DNA from: Pseudomonas sp. HR96 | GTDB taxonomy: Bacteria > Pseudomonadota > Gammaproteobacteria > Pseudomonadales > Pseudomonadaceae | Direction: 5' to 3' | Length of the DNA stretch: 64,000 nt | NCBI RefSeq assembly: GCF_034059295.1 | Contig: NZ_CP139141.1 | Span: 1 to 64,000 of the forward strand | In this document: piece by piece, positions 45,660-60,335 of the stretch | Layout of the letters: every line of letters starts with the position of its first letter | How positions within the stretch are numbered: the stretch's first letter is position 1 | Position numbers and translations under genes: made by a program | Notes under the pieces: generated by a model | The model's database searches: none | Told to the model about the DNA's origin: nothing | Seen by the model: only the letters and a program-made list of their open reading frames with translations

Positions 45660-46502
45660 ATGGCTTCGCGTGCGGTAATCGTCGGGTGCGGCGATGTTGG
45701 CGGGCGTTTGGCGCAGCGCTTGCTGGCCCGGCAATGGCAGGTTTTCGGTTTGCGCCGGGATGTTGCTCGACTGCCGGCTGGCGTGATCGGGCTGGCAGCG
45801 GACCTGCGCGACGCCGCCTGCCCAGGGCAGTGGCCGAGTGGCAAGCTGGACTATCTGGTGTATTGCGTAGCGGCCTCCCAGCATGACGAAGCGGGCTACC
45901 GCCAGGCCTATGTTGACGGCTTGCGCCATGTGCTGGGCTGGTTGGAGCAGAACGCCCAGGCGCCCCGGCGCATTCTGTTCGTGTCCAGCAGCAGCGTGTA
46001 CGGGCAGGCCGACGGCGAGTGGGTCGACGAGGTCTCGCCAACCCAGGTCAGCGGCTTCTCCGGGCGGCTGATGCTGGAAGCCGAACAGAGCCTGCTGACC
46101 AGCGGTTTTGCCGGCACCGTGGTGCGCCTGACCGGGATCTACGGGCCGGGCCGGGCACGCCTGGTCGACCAGGTGCGCCAGGGCTATCGGGTGGCGCAAC
46201 AGCCGCCCCTGTACGGCAACCGGATTCATGTCGATGATGCCGCCGGCTTGCTGGAATTTCTGCTGCTGGCCGATCAGCAGGGCACCCCGCTGGAGGAGTG
46301 CTATATCGGCGTCGACGATGACCCGGCGCCTCTGTTCGAGGTGGTCGCCTGGTTGCGCGAATACCTTGGGGTGACCGGCTGGTCGGCTACCGAAAGCGTG
46401 CGCCGCACCGGCAGCAAGCGCTGCCGCAACGCCCGGGCGCGGGCCCTGGGCTGGGCACCGGAGTATGCGAGCTTTCGCGAAGGGTATGCGGCGATGCTGT
46501 GA
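45660..46502 (+). CDS. Extended-SDR NAD(P)-dependent epimerase/dehydratase-like protein
   Basis: A 280-residue Rossmann protein starting with the nucleotide motif AVIVGCGDVGGRLAQRLL (G-x-G-x-x-G). The usual SDR active-site Tyr-Lys is not evident: SSSSVYGQADGEW supplies Ser and Tyr, but the partner Lys (YxxxK) is missing. It is of the YeeZ type, atypical SDRs of unknown substrate. GAGGA lies 9 nt before the ATG. Divergent from exbB and convergent with the next gene. Confidence 0.8.
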   Translation: MASRAVIVGCGDVGGRLAQRLLARQWQVFGLRRDVARLPAGVIGLAADLRDAACPGQWPSGKLDYLVYCVAASQHDEAGYRQAYVDGLRHVLGWLEQNAQAPRRILFVSSSSVYGQADGEWVDEVSPTQVSGFSGRLMLEAEQSLLTSGFAGTVVRLTGIYGPGRARLVDQVRQGYRVAQQPPLYGNRIHVDDAAGLLEFLLLADQQGTPLEECYIGVDDDPAPLFEVVAWLREYLGVTGWSATESVRRTGSKRCRNARARALGWAPEYASFREGYAAML

Positions 46503-46570
46503 GTGCGACAGGCGCCAGGGTTGGGAGTGGGCAAAGCCCCCGTCGGTTTGACCTTGAAGATCAACAGATC

Positions 46571-46590
46571 GGGGGCTGCGCCCCCTCCCA
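46571..46590. repeat. Single unit of repeat family B (hairpin)
   Basis: GGGGGC-TGC-GCCCCC followed by TCCCA repeats the half unit of 18132-18182. Between two convergent stops it probably acts as a terminator for either side. Confidence 0.6.
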
Positions 46591-46607
46591 CGCTGGACGC
46601 GACCCCG

Positions 46608-47342
46608 TTATTTCTTCAACAACCAGCGCCGTGCACCTGGATGCAGGTCCGGCATGTCATCGGCCTTGGCCTGGTTTACCGCCTCGAGGATTTCCAGGGT
46701 ATTGCCGTCACGCTTGAAGATGTAGGCATTGCCCTGCTGGTTCTTTTCCATCCACATGCTGTCGTATTCGCCGCTCATCGCCGCACAATCGCCGGCCAGG
46801 CACAGCGCATAGCGGTCCAGGCCTTCGATGCCGTCGAGCTGGCCGTTGGCCGCGAAGTGCACCACGCTGCCCGTGCCCGGCCCCTCGACGATCTTCCAGT
46901 TGCCGCCCATGTAGGCACCGTACAGGGCCTCTTCGAAGGCGGTGCCCGGAGGTGCGGCTGGGTCGAGGGTGGTCTTGGGCTTGACGAAGCTCTGCTGCGG
47001 GCCGTTGTCGCTGGCGCTTTGCAGCAGTTCGTCACCCTTGAGTTGCAGGGCCTCGCTGTGGCTGCCGTAGAAATCCACGGTCCATTTGCCCGGGGTGTCG
47101 GCCATCAGCTTGCCTTCACCTTGTTCAAAGCCGTTGCTGTAGCTGGCCTGGCTGGCCACGGTGTTGACATGCCATTCCAGGATGAGTCCATTGGCCAGCA
47201 ACGCCTGGCGCAGGCTGACGCCCTTGGCGGCGGCGTCGATGGCGTTCTGGTTGATCCAGATGCCGTTGGGGTCGACATTGGCATGGCTGGCGCAACCACC
47301 GAGCAGTGCGGCGACCAGCGAAAAGACGAGGGCGTGACGCAT
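46608..47342 (-). CDS. META-type/heat-shock HslJ-like lipoprotein of unknown function
   Basis: A 244-residue exported lipoprotein: signal peptide with lipobox LLGGC (Cys at about 17). The remainder has two similar beta-rich halves, SDVDP-type turns and the C-terminal GNAYIFKRDGNTLEILEAVNQAKADDMPDLHPGARRWLLKK. It lacks a clear catalytic motif; the family assignment is tentative. AGGA is 8 nt before the ATG at 47342, deciding against the TTG two codons earlier. It follows ridA by 32 nt on the same strand. Confidence 0.6.
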   Translation of the reverse strand: MRHALVFSLVAALLGGCASHANVDPNGIWINQNAIDAAAKGVSLRQALLANGLILEWHVNTVASQASYSNGFEQGEGKLMADTPGKWTVDFYGSHSEALQLKGDELLQSASDNGPQQSFVKPKTTLDPAAPPGTAFEEALYGAYMGGNWKIVEGPGTGSVVHFAANGQLDGIEGLDRYALCLAGDCAAMSGEYDSMWMEKNQQGNAYIFKRDGNTLEILEAVNQAKADDMPDLHPGARRWLLKK

Positions 47343-47374
47343 GGGCAAGATCCTTGGATATACGCTTGGGCCGA

Positions 47375-47755
47375 TCAGTCGATGACCAGAACGCCGTCGA
47401 TTTCAATCTGCGCACCACGCGGCAGTGCCGCGACGCCGATCGCCGCACGGGCCGGATAAGGTTGCTCGAAGTACTTGCCCATGACCTCGTTGACCTTGGC
47501 GAAGTGGCTCAGGTCGGTGAGGAAGATGTTGACCTTGACGAAGTCCTTGAACGTGCCGCCAGCGGCGTCGACCACGGCCTTGAGGTTCTCGAACACTTGC
47601 ACGGTCTGGGCTTCGAAGCCTTCCACCAGCTCCATGGTTTTTGGATCCAGCGGGATCTGGCCAGACAGGTAGACGGTGTTGCCGGCCTTGATCGCCTGCG
47701 AGTAGGTGCCGATGGCGGCAGGGGCCTTGTCGCTGGAGATTACGGTCTTGGTCAT
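47375..47755 (-). CDS. ridA: RidA family enamine/imine deaminase
   Basis: A 126-residue YjgF/YER057c/UK114 protein that hydrolyses reactive 2-aminoacrylate and related imines made by PLP enzymes. Signature: [23 protein letters not shown] with the catalytic Arg (about 105) and the closing Glu (IEIDG), plus [23 protein letters not shown] near the start. AGGAG is 6 nt before the ATG at 47755. It follows spoT by 26 nt in the spoT-ridA arrangement. Confidence 0.95.
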   Translation of the reverse strand: MTKTVISSDKAPAAIGTYSQAIKAGNTVYLSGQIPLDPKTMELVEGFEAQTVQVFENLKAVVDAAGGTFKDFVKVNIFLTDLSHFAKVNEVMGKYFEQPYPARAAIGVAALPRGAQIEIDGVLVID

Positions 47756-47781
47756 GAACAACTCCTGGAGTTTTAGGGCCC

Positions 47782-49890
47782 CTAGGCGCGCATGCGCGTG
47801 ATGCGGATGACGCCGGTCAGGGCTCGCAGTTTCTTGATCACTCGGGCCAGGTGCACGCGGTCGTGCACGCTGACCACCAACTGGACCACGCTGATGCGAC
47901 CATCGCGCTCGTCCATGCTGATTTTCTCGATGTTGCCGTCGGCCGCGTTGACGCTGCTGGCCAGCAGCGCGATCAGGCCGCGCTGGTGTTCGAGTTCCAC
48001 GCGCAGCTCGACGTTGAATTCGCCGGTCACATCCTTGGCCCAGGCCAGCTGTATACACTTTTCCGGGTTGTGGCGGATTTCGCTGATGTTACGGCAGTTT
48101 TCCAAATGCACGACCATGCCCTTGCCGGCCGACAGGTGGCCGACGATCGGGTCACCGGGAATCGGCGTGCAGCACTTGGCGTAACTGAGTACCAGGCCTT
48201 CGGTGCCGCGAATCGCCAGCGGGCCTTCGGGGCTGGGCAGCTGCTCGCCCTCGCTGGCCAGCAGGCGACGAGCCACGACGTAGGCCATGCGGTTGCCCAG
48301 GCCGATGTCCTCGAGCAGATCCTCGATCAGCTCCAGCCGGTACTCGGCGAGCATGGCCTGGATGCGCTCGGCCGGAACCTTGTCCAGGGCGCTGTCGAAG
48401 CCGTTGAGCACCTTGTTGAGCAGGCGCTCGCCGAGGCTGATCGACTCGGAACGGCGCTGCAGCTTGAGCGCGTGACGGATGTGCGTGCGTGCCTTGCCGG
48501 TGACCACGAAATTGAGCCAGGCCGGGTTGGGCCGCGCCCCGGGCGCGCTGACGATTTCCACCGTAGAGCCGCTCTGCAGCGGCTCTGAGAGCGGCGCCAG
48601 GCGGCGGTTGATACGGCAGGCGATGCAGCTGTTGCCGACATCGGTGTGCACCGCGTAGGCAAAGTCGACCGCCGTGGAGCCTTTGGGCAGCTCCATGATG
48701 CGGCCCTTGGGGGTGAAGACGTAGACCTCGTCCGGGAACAGGTCGATCTTCACGCTCTCGATGAATTCCAGCGAGTTGCCGGCGCGCTGCTGCATTTCCA
48801 GCACACCCTTGACCCACTGCCGGGCACGGGCATGGGTGCCCTTGGGCTGGCCGTCGTCGGTGGATTTGTACAGCCAGTGCGCGGCGATACCGTTGTTGGC
48901 CATCTCTTCCATCTCGCGGGTGCGGATCTGGATCTCGATGGGCACGCCATGCATGCCGAACAGGGTGGTGTGCAGCGACTGATAGCCGTTGGCCTTGGGG
49001 ATCGCGATGTAATCCTTGAAGCGACCCGGCAGCGGCTTGTACAGGTTGTGCACGGCGCCGAGCACGCGGTAGCAGGTGTCGACCTTGTCGACCACGATGC
49101 GAAAGGCGTACACGTCCATGATCTCGTTGAAGGCGCGACGCTTGCCGCGCATCTTCTTGTAGATGCCATAGATGTGCTTCTGCCGGCCGCTGACATCACC
49201 CTCGATGCCGTCCACGGCCAGGCAATGGGCCAGCGACTGCTCGATCTTGTTGACGATTTCCTTGCGGTTGCCCCGGGCGCGCTTGACGGCCTGGTAGATG
49301 CGCGCCGAACGCATCGGATACATGGCCTTGAAGCCGAGGTCTTCGAATTCGACGCGTACGTTGTGCATCCCCAGGCGGTTGGCGATGGGGGCGTAGATTT
49401 CCAGGGTTTCCTTGGCAATGCGCCGGCGTTTTTCGCCGGACAGCACTTCCAGCGTGCGCATGTTGTGCAGGCGGTCGGCCAGCTTGACCAGGATCACGCG
49501 AATGTCGCGGGCCATGGCCATGGCCATCTTCTGGAAGTTCTCGGCCTGGGCCTCGGCCTTGGTCTCGAAATTCATCTGGGTCAGCTTGCTGACCCCGTCG
49601 ACCAGCTCGGCGACGGTTTCGCCAAACTGCGCGCTCAGCGCTTCCTTGGCAATGCCGGTGTCCTCGATGACGTCATGCAGCATCGCCGCCATCAGGCTTT
49701 GATGATCCATGTGCATGTCGGCGAGGATGCCGGCCACCGCCAGCGGATGCGTGACGTAGGCTTCGCCGCTGCGGCGGCGCTGGCCGTCGTGGGCTTGTTC
49801 GGCGTAGAAGTACGCTCGGCGCACCAGGTTGACCTGGTCTGCGCCGAGGTAGGTCGATAGGCGATCGGCGAGGGCGTCTATGCTCGGCAT
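47782..49890 (-). CDS. spoT: Bifunctional (p)ppGpp synthetase/hydrolase SpoT
   Basis: A 702-residue RelA/SpoT protein. The HD hydrolase motif is intact ([10 protein letters not shown]72-D73...E76-D77), so (p)ppGpp hydrolysis is expected. It is followed by the synthetase region with [11 protein letters not shown], the TGS domain ([27 protein letters not shown]) and a C-terminal ACT domain ([22 protein letters not shown]). The ATG at 49890 gives the length known for P. putida SpoT; the frame is open six codons earlier. Operon gmk-rpoZ-spoT-ridA. Confidence 0.96.
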   Translation of the reverse strand: MPSIDALADRLSTYLGADQVNLVRRAYFYAEQAHDGQRRRSGEAYVTHPLAVAGILADMHMDHQSLMAAMLHDVIEDTGIAKEALSAQFGETVAELVDGVSKLTQMNFETKAEAQAENFQKMAMAMARDIRVILVKLADRLHNMRTLEVLSGEKRRRIAKETLEIYAPIANRLGMHNVRVEFEDLGFKAMYPMRSARIYQAVKRARGNRKEIVNKIEQSLAHCLAVDGIEGDVSGRQKHIYGIYKKMRGKRRAFNEIMDVYAFRIVVDKVDTCYRVLGAVHNLYKPLPGRFKDYIAIPKANGYQSLHTTLFGMHGVPIEIQIRTREMEEMANNGIAAHWLYKSTDDGQPKGTHARARQWVKGVLEMQQRAGNSLEFIESVKIDLFPDEVYVFTPKGRIMELPKGSTAVDFAYAVHTDVGNSCIACRINRRLAPLSEPLQSGSTVEIVSAPGARPNPAWLNFVVTGKARTHIRHALKLQRRSESISLGERLLNKVLNGFDSALDKVPAERIQAMLAEYRLELIEDLLEDIGLGNRMAYVVARRLLASEGEQLPSPEGPLAIRGTEGLVLSYAKCCTPIPGDPIVGHLSAGKGMVVHLENCRNISEIRHNPEKCIQLAWAKDVTGEFNVELRVELEHQRGLIALLASSVNAADGNIEKISMDERDGRISVVQLVVSVHDRVHLARVIKKLRALTGVIRITRMRA

Positions 49891-49950
49891 GCGGTTACCC
49901 CCAGCCAAAGCCTTTTACCCTGCGCCGTGCTACGTCGACCAGGCATAGGC

Positions 49951-50214
49951 TTAGACGGCCTCGTTGGACTCGTCCTCGAACGCCGCGAAGAGTGGCTCGT
50001 CTTCGACGATCTCTTCGTTGGCGATCATTTCGTAGCTCACCAGGCCTTCGGCGATTTCACGCAGGGCCACCACGGTAGGCTTGTCGTTTTCCCACGCCAC
50101 TTTCGGCTCTTTGCCACCGGTCGCCAGTTGGCGAGCACGCTTGGTGGAGAGCATGACCAGCTCGAAACGGTTATCCACGTGTTCCAGGCAGTCTTCAACG
50201 GTTACGCGGGCCAT
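49951..50214 (-). CDS. rpoZ: RNA polymerase omega subunit
   Basis: An 87-residue protein, [30 protein letters not shown] onward, the standard omega sequence that assists beta-prime folding and contributes a ppGpp binding site. It lies 60 nt upstream of spoT and 134 nt downstream of gmk, as in most gammaproteobacteria. Confidence 0.97.
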   Translation of the reverse strand: MARVTVEDCLEHVDNRFELVMLSTKRARQLATGGKEPKVAWENDKPTVVALREIAEGLVSYEMIANEEIVEDEPLFAAFEDESNEAV

Positions 50215-50348
50215 GGTATTCCTCGTTGCAAATGCGATAGACGCGCTGCCCGGATGGGCGAGCGGACTCGATAGTTTAAAAAATCACCAGCGATTAGGGA
50301 AGCTTTTGTTTTCCCGCCCTGCACAGGCGGGTCGCCCTGGCCGGCAGC

Positions 50349-51846
<1,498 letters not shown>

Positions 51847-51993
51847 GGAAGTACCTCGCGCAATATATGGATGCCAGGGGCAGGGCGCAGGATTGTAGCG
51901 CACCCCGGGCCAGCCTCCCAATCGGCTGTGGGCAATGTGCGTGCGCCGCCGACCGATGACCACGCATTTCGGGCAATAAGCGCGGCAACGCCC

Positions 51994-51999
51994 TATAAT
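51994..51999 (+). promoter_or_regulatory. Consensus -10 element for rph
   Basis: TATAAT is a perfect sigma-70 -10 sequence, 35 nt before the rph ATG; the expected start site near 52006 leaves a short leader. No good -35 is seen at 16-18 nt. Confidence 0.55.
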
Positions 52000-52033
52000 G
52001 CTCGGCAGTTTTCCGCCCAGTACAGGTATCCAG

Positions 52034-52756
52034 ATGAAACGTCCAAGTGGTCGCGCTGCCGATCAGCTCCGCTCGATCCGCATCACCCGCAACTACACCA
52101 AGCACGCCGAAGGGTCGGTATTGGTGGAGTTCGGCGACACCAAAGTCATTTGTACGGTCAGTGTCGAAAACGGCGTGCCGCGCTTCCTCAAGGGCCAGGG
52201 CCAGGGCTGGCTGACCGCCGAATACGGCATGCTTCCCCGCGCTACCGGCGAGCGCAACCAGCGCGAAGCCAGCCGTGGCAAGCAGGGCGGTCGCACCCTG
52301 GAAATCCAGCGCCTGATCGGCCGGTCGCTGCGCGCCGCACTGGACATGAGCAAGCTGGGCGACATCACCCTGTACATCGACTGTGACGTGATCCAGGCCG
52401 ACGGCGGCACCCGCACCGCGTCCATCACCGGCGCCATGGTGGCGCTGGCCGATGCCTTGAAAGTGATCAAAAAGCGCGGCGGCCTGAAAGCCGGCGACCC
52501 GCTCAAGCAGATGATCGCCGCCGTGTCCGTGGGCATGTACCAGGGCGAGCCGGTGCTGGACCTCGATTACCTCGAAGACTCCGCCGCCGAGACCGACCTC
52601 AACGTGGTGATGACCAGCGCTGGCGGCTTCATCGAAGTGCAGGGCACCGCCGAAGGCGCGCCGTTCCAGCCAGCCGAGCTGAACGCCATGCTGGCGCTGG
52701 CGCAGAAGGGCATGACCGAGCTGTTCGAGCTGCAGAAGGCTGCCTTGGCCGATTGA
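52034..52756 (+). CDS. rph: Ribonuclease PH
   Basis: A 240-residue phosphorolytic 3'-5' exoribonuclease trimming tRNA 3' ends. Family marks: [67 protein letters not shown] (phosphate and RNA contacts) and [19 protein letters not shown]. The start is 12 codons into the longest frame and matches the known P. putida length. Ends at a strong terminator shared with the convergent crc. Confidence 0.96.
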   Translation: MKRPSGRAADQLRSIRITRNYTKHAEGSVLVEFGDTKVICTVSVENGVPRFLKGQGQGWLTAEYGMLPRATGERNQREASRGKQGGRTLEIQRLIGRSLRAALDMSKLGDITLYIDCDVIQADGGTRTASITGAMVALADALKVIKKRGGLKAGDPLKQMIAAVSVGMYQGEPVLDLDYLEDSAAETDLNVVMTSAGGFIEVQGTAEGAPFQPAELNAMLALAQKGMTELFELQKAALAD

Positions 52757-52771
52757 TCGCCGGGCTGCATG

Positions 52772-52801
52772 AAAAAACCGACCCTGGGGTCGGTTTTTTT
52801 T
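52772..52801. terminator. Bidirectional rho-independent terminator (rph/crc)
   Basis: AAAAAACCGACC (52772-52783) pairs with GGTCGGTTTTTT (52788-52799) around CTGG. It has a T-run on both strands, so it can end rph from the left and crc from the right. It lies 16 nt after the rph stop and directly before the crc stop. Confidence 0.9.
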
Positions 52802-52804
52802 GCT

Positions 52805-53584
52805 TCAGATGGTCAGCGACCAGTCGTAGTCCACAATTAGCGGCGCATGCTGCGAGAAACGCGGCTGGCGCGGCAGACGGGCGCTGCGCACGAAGCGACG
52901 CAGGCCAGGGGTCAGCAGCTGGTAATCGAAGCGCCAGCCCAGGTTGAGCATCTCGGCCTGTTCGTTGTCCGGCCACCAGCTGTACTGGTCGCCTTCGCGG
53001 CTGACTTCACGCAGCGCATCGACATAGCCCATGTTGCCGACGATCTCGTCCATCCAGGCCCGCTCCGGAGCGAGGAAACCCGGCGATTGCTGACTGTCGC
53101 GCCAGTTCTTGATGTCGAGCTTCTGCTGCGCCACATACAGCGAGCCGCAATAGATGTACTCGCGGCGTTTGCGCCGCTGTTTGTCCAGGTACTTGGCGAA
53201 GTCGTCCATCAACTTGAACTTCTGGTTCAAGTCTTCATCGCCGTTCTGCCCGGACGGCAGCAGCAAGGTAGCAATACTGACTTTGTCGAAATCGGCCTGC
53301 AGGTAACGCCCGTAGCGGTCGGCTGTCTCGAAGCCCAGACCGCTGATAACCGCCTTGGGTTGCAACCGCGAATAAAGTGCCACGCCACCTTGGGCGGGAA
53401 CTTCGGCATCGCAGGCGTAGAGGAAGTAGCCATCCAGTTGGAAGGCTGCATCGTCCAGTTCAAAGGCGGAGGCGCGAGTATCCTGCAGGCAGATGACGTC
53501 GGCATTCTGGGCTTGCAGCCAACTGAGCAACCCGCGCTCGACTGCAGCCTGAATACCATTGACGTTCACACTGATGATCCGCAT
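52805..53584 (-). CDS. crc: Catabolite repression control protein Crc
   Basis: A 259-residue protein of the exonuclease III fold. It has lost nuclease residues: the usual GDxN is CGSLYV (YIYCGSLYVAQQ), and the metal Glu is Asp in ICLQDTRA, while WRFDY and QHAPL remain. That fits Crc, which has no nuclease activity and assists Hfq in binding A-rich motifs to repress translation. The neighbours pyrE and rph are as in other pseudomonads. The ATG at 53584 begins MRIISVNVNG; the frame is open four codons earlier. Confidence 0.96.
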   Translation of the reverse strand: MRIISVNVNGIQAAVERGLLSWLQAQNADVICLQDTRASAFELDDAAFQLDGYFLYACDAEVPAQGGVALYSRLQPKAVISGLGFETADRYGRYLQADFDKVSIATLLLPSGQNGDEDLNQKFKLMDDFAKYLDKQRRKRREYIYCGSLYVAQQKLDIKNWRDSQQSPGFLAPERAWMDEIVGNMGYVDALREVSREGDQYSWWPDNEQAEMLNLGWRFDYQLLTPGLRRFVRSARLPRQPRFSQHAPLIVDYDWSLTI

Positions 53585-53667
53585 AAATGGCCCCAAAAAT
53601 CTCGTGCGTGTATGATACCCGAGCTCTACCTAATTAGCTAAATCCGTGGTATTCGAGACTTATCTTC

Positions 53668-54309
53668 ATGCAGGATTATCAGCGCGACTTCATTCGTTTT
53701 GCCATTGAGCGCGGTGTATTGCGTTTTGGCGAATTCACCCTGAAATCCGGGCGTACCAGCCCCTATTTCTTCAACGCCGGGCTGTTCAACAGCGGGTCGG
53801 CGCTGGCTCAGCTGGGGCGCTTTTATGCCGCAGCCATCGTCGACAGCGGCATTGCCTTTGACGTGCTGTTCGGCCCGGCCTACAAGGGCATTCCCCTGGC
53901 CGCCGCCACCGCCGTGCAGCTGGCCGAGCAGCATCAGCTCGACGTGCCCTGGTGCTTCAACCGCAAGGAAGCCAAGGCCCACGGCGAAGGCGGCAGCCTG
54001 GTCGGCTCGCCCTTGACCGGCAATGTGCTGATCATCGACGACGTGATCACTGCCGGTACCGCGATCCGCGAAGTGATGCAGATCATCCAGGGCCAGCAGG
54101 CCACCGCCGCCGGGGTATTGATTGCCCTGAACCGTCAGGAGCGCGGCAACGGCGAGCTGTCGGCCATCCAGGAAGTTGAGCGCGACTTCAAGATTCCAGT
54201 GGTCAGCATCGTGTCGCTCAACCAGGTGCTGGAATACCTGGCCGACGATGCGCAGCTCAAGCAGCACCTGCCGGCCGTCGAGGCCTACCGCGCGCAATAC
54301 GGTATCTAA
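53668..54309 (+). CDS. pyrE: Orotate phosphoribosyltransferase
   Basis: A 213-residue enzyme making OMP from orotate and PRPP. PRPP motif [21 protein letters not shown] (about 119-139); the PyrE flexible loop with [17 protein letters not shown] is present. N-terminus [38 protein letters not shown] is typical. Divergent from crc, with an overlapping promoter zone of 83 nt, and followed 4 nt later by a secreted DUF4124 protein. Confidence 0.96.
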   Translation: MQDYQRDFIRFAIERGVLRFGEFTLKSGRTSPYFFNAGLFNSGSALAQLGRFYAAAIVDSGIAFDVLFGPAYKGIPLAAATAVQLAEQHQLDVPWCFNRKEAKAHGEGGSLVGSPLTGNVLIIDDVITAGTAIREVMQIIQGQQATAAGVLIALNRQERGNGELSAIQEVERDFKIPVVSIVSLNQVLEYLADDAQLKQHLPAVEAYRAQYGI

Positions 54310-54313
54310 GCCC

Positions 54314-54925
54314 ATGGCCAGAGCCCTTGCCGCAGGTGTTTGCGTGGCTGTTGCGCTGCTTTGCCTGCCGCCACAGCCTGCCGTGGCCGGGGCCAAGGCG
54401 CCGGCAATGGTGCTGTACCGTTACGTCGACAACCGCGGCGTCAAGGTCCTGGACAGCCAGGGTGTGCCGCCCGAGTTCGCCGGCAAGGGCTATGAAGTGC
54501 TCAACCAGCAGGGCCGGGTCATTCAGGTGGTCGCTCCGGCGCCCACGGCCGAAGAGCTGCAGCAAAAGCAGGCGGCACAGGCCAAGGCCGAGGCCGACGC
54601 GCAGTTGCTCAAGAAATATCCGAGCATGGCCGACGTCGATCGCGCCTATGCCCGCAGCCTCTCGGACATCGACACCGCCATCGGCGTGGCCCACAGCAAT
54701 CAGCAGGCCTTGCAGGCCCAGCAGGACTCGCTGCAGGGCGAGGCCGCGCAATACGAGCGCGGTGGCCACCCGGTGCCGCAGACCACCCTGGACCAACTCA
54801 AGACCATTCGCACCCAGCGTGATGCGCTGGATGTGAAGATTCGCGGCTACCAGGAAGCGCGGGTGAAGTGCGACAAGGACTTTGCCGACTTGAAGGTGCG
54901 CATGGCGGGCATTCTGGGGCAGTGA
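54314..54925 (+). CDS. Secreted DUF4124 protein
   Basis: A 203-residue exported protein: signal peptide (ALAAGVCVAVALLCLPPQPAVAG) followed by the DUF4124 pattern (MVLYRYVDNRGVKVLDSQGVPPEFAGKGYEVLNQQGRVIQVV) and a coiled-coil-rich, Gln/Ala-heavy tail. Unknown function. The ATG is 5 nt after the pyrE stop, so it is translated from the pyrE message; no separate promoter is evident. Confidence 0.82.
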   Translation: MARALAAGVCVAVALLCLPPQPAVAGAKAPAMVLYRYVDNRGVKVLDSQGVPPEFAGKGYEVLNQQGRVIQVVAPAPTAEELQQKQAAQAKAEADAQLLKKYPSMADVDRAYARSLSDIDTAIGVAHSNQQALQAQQDSLQGEAAQYERGGHPVPQTTLDQLKTIRTQRDALDVKIRGYQEARVKCDKDFADLKVRMAGILGQ

Positions 54926-54950
54926 CCTGTGCGACTTCATGTCGCACAGG
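54926..54950. terminator. Hairpin between DUF4124 gene and argB
   Basis: CCTGTGCGAC and GTCGCACAGG pair perfectly around TTCAT, beginning the base after the DUF4124 stop and ending 10 nt before the argB stop. Convergent genes and lack of a U-tract suggest a shared weak terminator or a transcript-protecting hairpin. Confidence 0.6.
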
Positions 54951-54959
54951 CCAACGCCA

Positions 54960-58450
<3,491 letters not shown>

Positions 58451-58517
58451 GTAGCGTCTCCGCGTCGTTCATCCTGAAAGTCTGGCCGTTACAGCCGGGC
58501 TGCCGTCATCGCGTCTC

Positions 58518-58973
58518 TCAGTGGCTGCCGGAGTGACCGAAGCCGCCGGTGCCGCGCTGGCTCTCGTCGAAGTTCTCGACCAGTTCGAAGTGCGCCTGCA
58601 CGACGGGAACCAGCACCAGTTGGGCAATGCGCTCGCCCACGGCCAGCTTGAAGGCGGTCTGCCCGCGGTTCCAGCACGAGACCATCAACTCGCCCTGGTA
58701 GTCGGAGTCGATCAGGCCGACCAGGTTGCCCAGCACGATGCCATGCTTGTGGCCCAGCCCCGAGCGCGGCAGGATCAGCGCCGCCAGGCCCGGATCGCCG
58801 ATGTACACCGACAGCCCGGTAGGAATCAGCAGGGTCTGGCCCGGTTCCAGGAGGGTTTCCTCGGGCAGCATGGCGCGCAGGTCAAGGCCGGCCGACCCCG
58901 GTGTGGCGTAGGTGGGCAGGGGAAATTCGGCGCCGAGGCGCGGGTCGAGAATCTTTGCTTGGAGAGCGTGCAT
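58518..58973 (-). CDS. dut: dUTP diphosphatase
   Basis: A 151-residue trimeric dUTPase: motifs [51 protein letters not shown] and the C-terminal P-loop-like [10 protein letters not shown]. It keeps uracil out of DNA and supplies dUMP. The ATG at 58973 matches known length; 68 nt separate it from algC. Confidence 0.96.
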   Translation of the reverse strand: MHALQAKILDPRLGAEFPLPTYATPGSAGLDLRAMLPEETLLEPGQTLLIPTGLSVYIGDPGLAALILPRSGLGHKHGIVLGNLVGLIDSDYQGELMVSCWNRGQTAFKLAVGERIAQLVLVPVVQAHFELVENFDESQRGTGGFGHSGSH

Positions 58974-58991
58974 GGATGAGTTCAAACCTGT

Positions 58992-60200
58992 TCACGCCTG
59001 ATTCAGGCGTTGTGCGATGAATGAGATCAGCTGGCGGGCGATCTTGCCCTTGCTGGTCTGGGCGAAGACCGTGGCTTGCAGCTGGCGGTCGATGACGCTG
59101 CAGGCGTTGTCTTCGCTGTTGAAACCGATGCTGGGGTTGGCCACGTCGTTGGCGACGATCAGGTCCAGGTTCTTGTCCTTGAGCTTGCGCGCGGCGTAGT
59201 CGAGCAGGTGCTCGGTTTCGGCGGCGAAGCCGACGCTGAACGGGCGATCCGAACGGGTGGCGATGGTCGCCAGAATATCTGGATTACGGACCATTTGCAG
59301 CAAAAGGCCATCACCGCTGGTGGGGTCTTTTTTCAACTTCTGCGGGGCCACCACCTCGGGACGGTAATCGGCGACGGCCGCCGAGGCGATGAATACGTCA
59401 CAGGGTATTGCCGCCTCGCAGGCCGCCAGCATGTCCCGTGCGCTGACCACGTCGATACGGGTCACTCGGTCCGGGGTGGCCAGATGCACCGGGCCGGTGA
59501 TCAAGGTGACCTTGGCGCCCGCCTCCACGGCGGCCTCGGCCAGGGCGAAGCCCATCTTGCCGGAGCTGTGGTTGGTGATGTAGCGCACCGGGTCGATGTT
59601 TTCCTGGGTCGGGCCCGCCGTGATCAGCACGTGCTTGCCGGTCAGCGCCAGGTGCTGGAAGCACTCGGCCGCCAGCAGCGCCAACTCGGTGGGCTCGAGC
59701 ATGCGGCCCAGGCCGATGTCGCCACAGGCCTGGCTGCCTGCGCCCGGGCCGAACACCTTGAGATTGCGCTGTTGCAGCAGCTCGAGGTTGGCCTGGGTGG
59801 CCGGGTCGCGCCACATGGCCTGGTTCATCGCCGGCGCCAGCGCCACGGTCGCGTCGGTGGCCAGTACCAGAGTGGTCAGCAGGTCGCCCGCCAGGCCCTG
59901 TGCCAGGCGGGCGATCAGGTCGGCAGTGGCCGGGGCGATCAACACCAGGTCGGCCCAGCGTGCCAGCTCGATGTGGCCCATCGCGGCTTCCGCCGCCGGG
60001 TCGAGCAGGTCCAGGTGCACAGGGTGCCCGGACAGCGCCTGCATGGTCAGCGGGGTAATGAATTCGGCGCCGCCGCGGGTCATCACCACGCGCACTTCGG
60101 CACCCTGTTCCAGGAGTCGGCGAACCAGCTCGGCACTCTTGTAGGCCGCGATACCGCCGCCGACGCCGAGAACGATGCGTTTTCGATACAGCCGCTGCAT
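58992..60200 (-). CDS. coaBC: Bifunctional phosphopantothenoylcysteine decarboxylase/synthetase
   Basis: A 402-residue flavoprotein joining cysteine to 4'-phosphopantothenate and decarboxylating the product in CoA synthesis. The CoaC half carries the N-terminal KRIVLGVGGGIAAYKSAEL and active-site region PAMNQAMW; the CoaB half begins about residue 190 with VLITAGPTQENIDPVRYITNHSSGKMG. Start at 60200 (MQRLYRKRI) after the family; 23 upstream codons are open by chance. It precedes dut by 18 nt and is divergent from radC. Confidence 0.96.
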   Translation of the reverse strand: MQRLYRKRIVLGVGGGIAAYKSAELVRRLLEQGAEVRVVMTRGGAEFITPLTMQALSGHPVHLDLLDPAAEAAMGHIELARWADLVLIAPATADLIARLAQGLAGDLLTTLVLATDATVALAPAMNQAMWRDPATQANLELLQQRNLKVFGPGAGSQACGDIGLGRMLEPTELALLAAECFQHLALTGKHVLITAGPTQENIDPVRYITNHSSGKMGFALAEAAVEAGAKVTLITGPVHLATPDRVTRIDVVSARDMLAACEAAIPCDVFIASAAVADYRPEVVAPQKLKKDPTSGDGLLLQMVRNPDILATIATRSDRPFSVGFAAETEHLLDYAARKLKDKNLDLIVANDVANPSIGFNSEDNACSVIDRQLQATVFAQTSKGKIARQLISFIAQRLNQA

Positions 60201-60335
60201 AGGCCTGCCTTTGTATTCAATGGACGCGCGACGGCGACGACGCTTCCCCAGGCCGGGATCACCGCGCAAAAAGATGGGCTAAGATAGCACCAGCGACCGC
60301 GAGGGAACAGCGGCGCCCACTCACATGGAGGTGTT

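Noticed and set aside
50310-50345. GC-rich hairpin between rpoZ and gmk
   Set aside because: CCCGCC/GGCGGG with a 7 nt loop has no T-run on the minus strand, so it is not a convincing terminator within the operon; left as unexplained weak structure.
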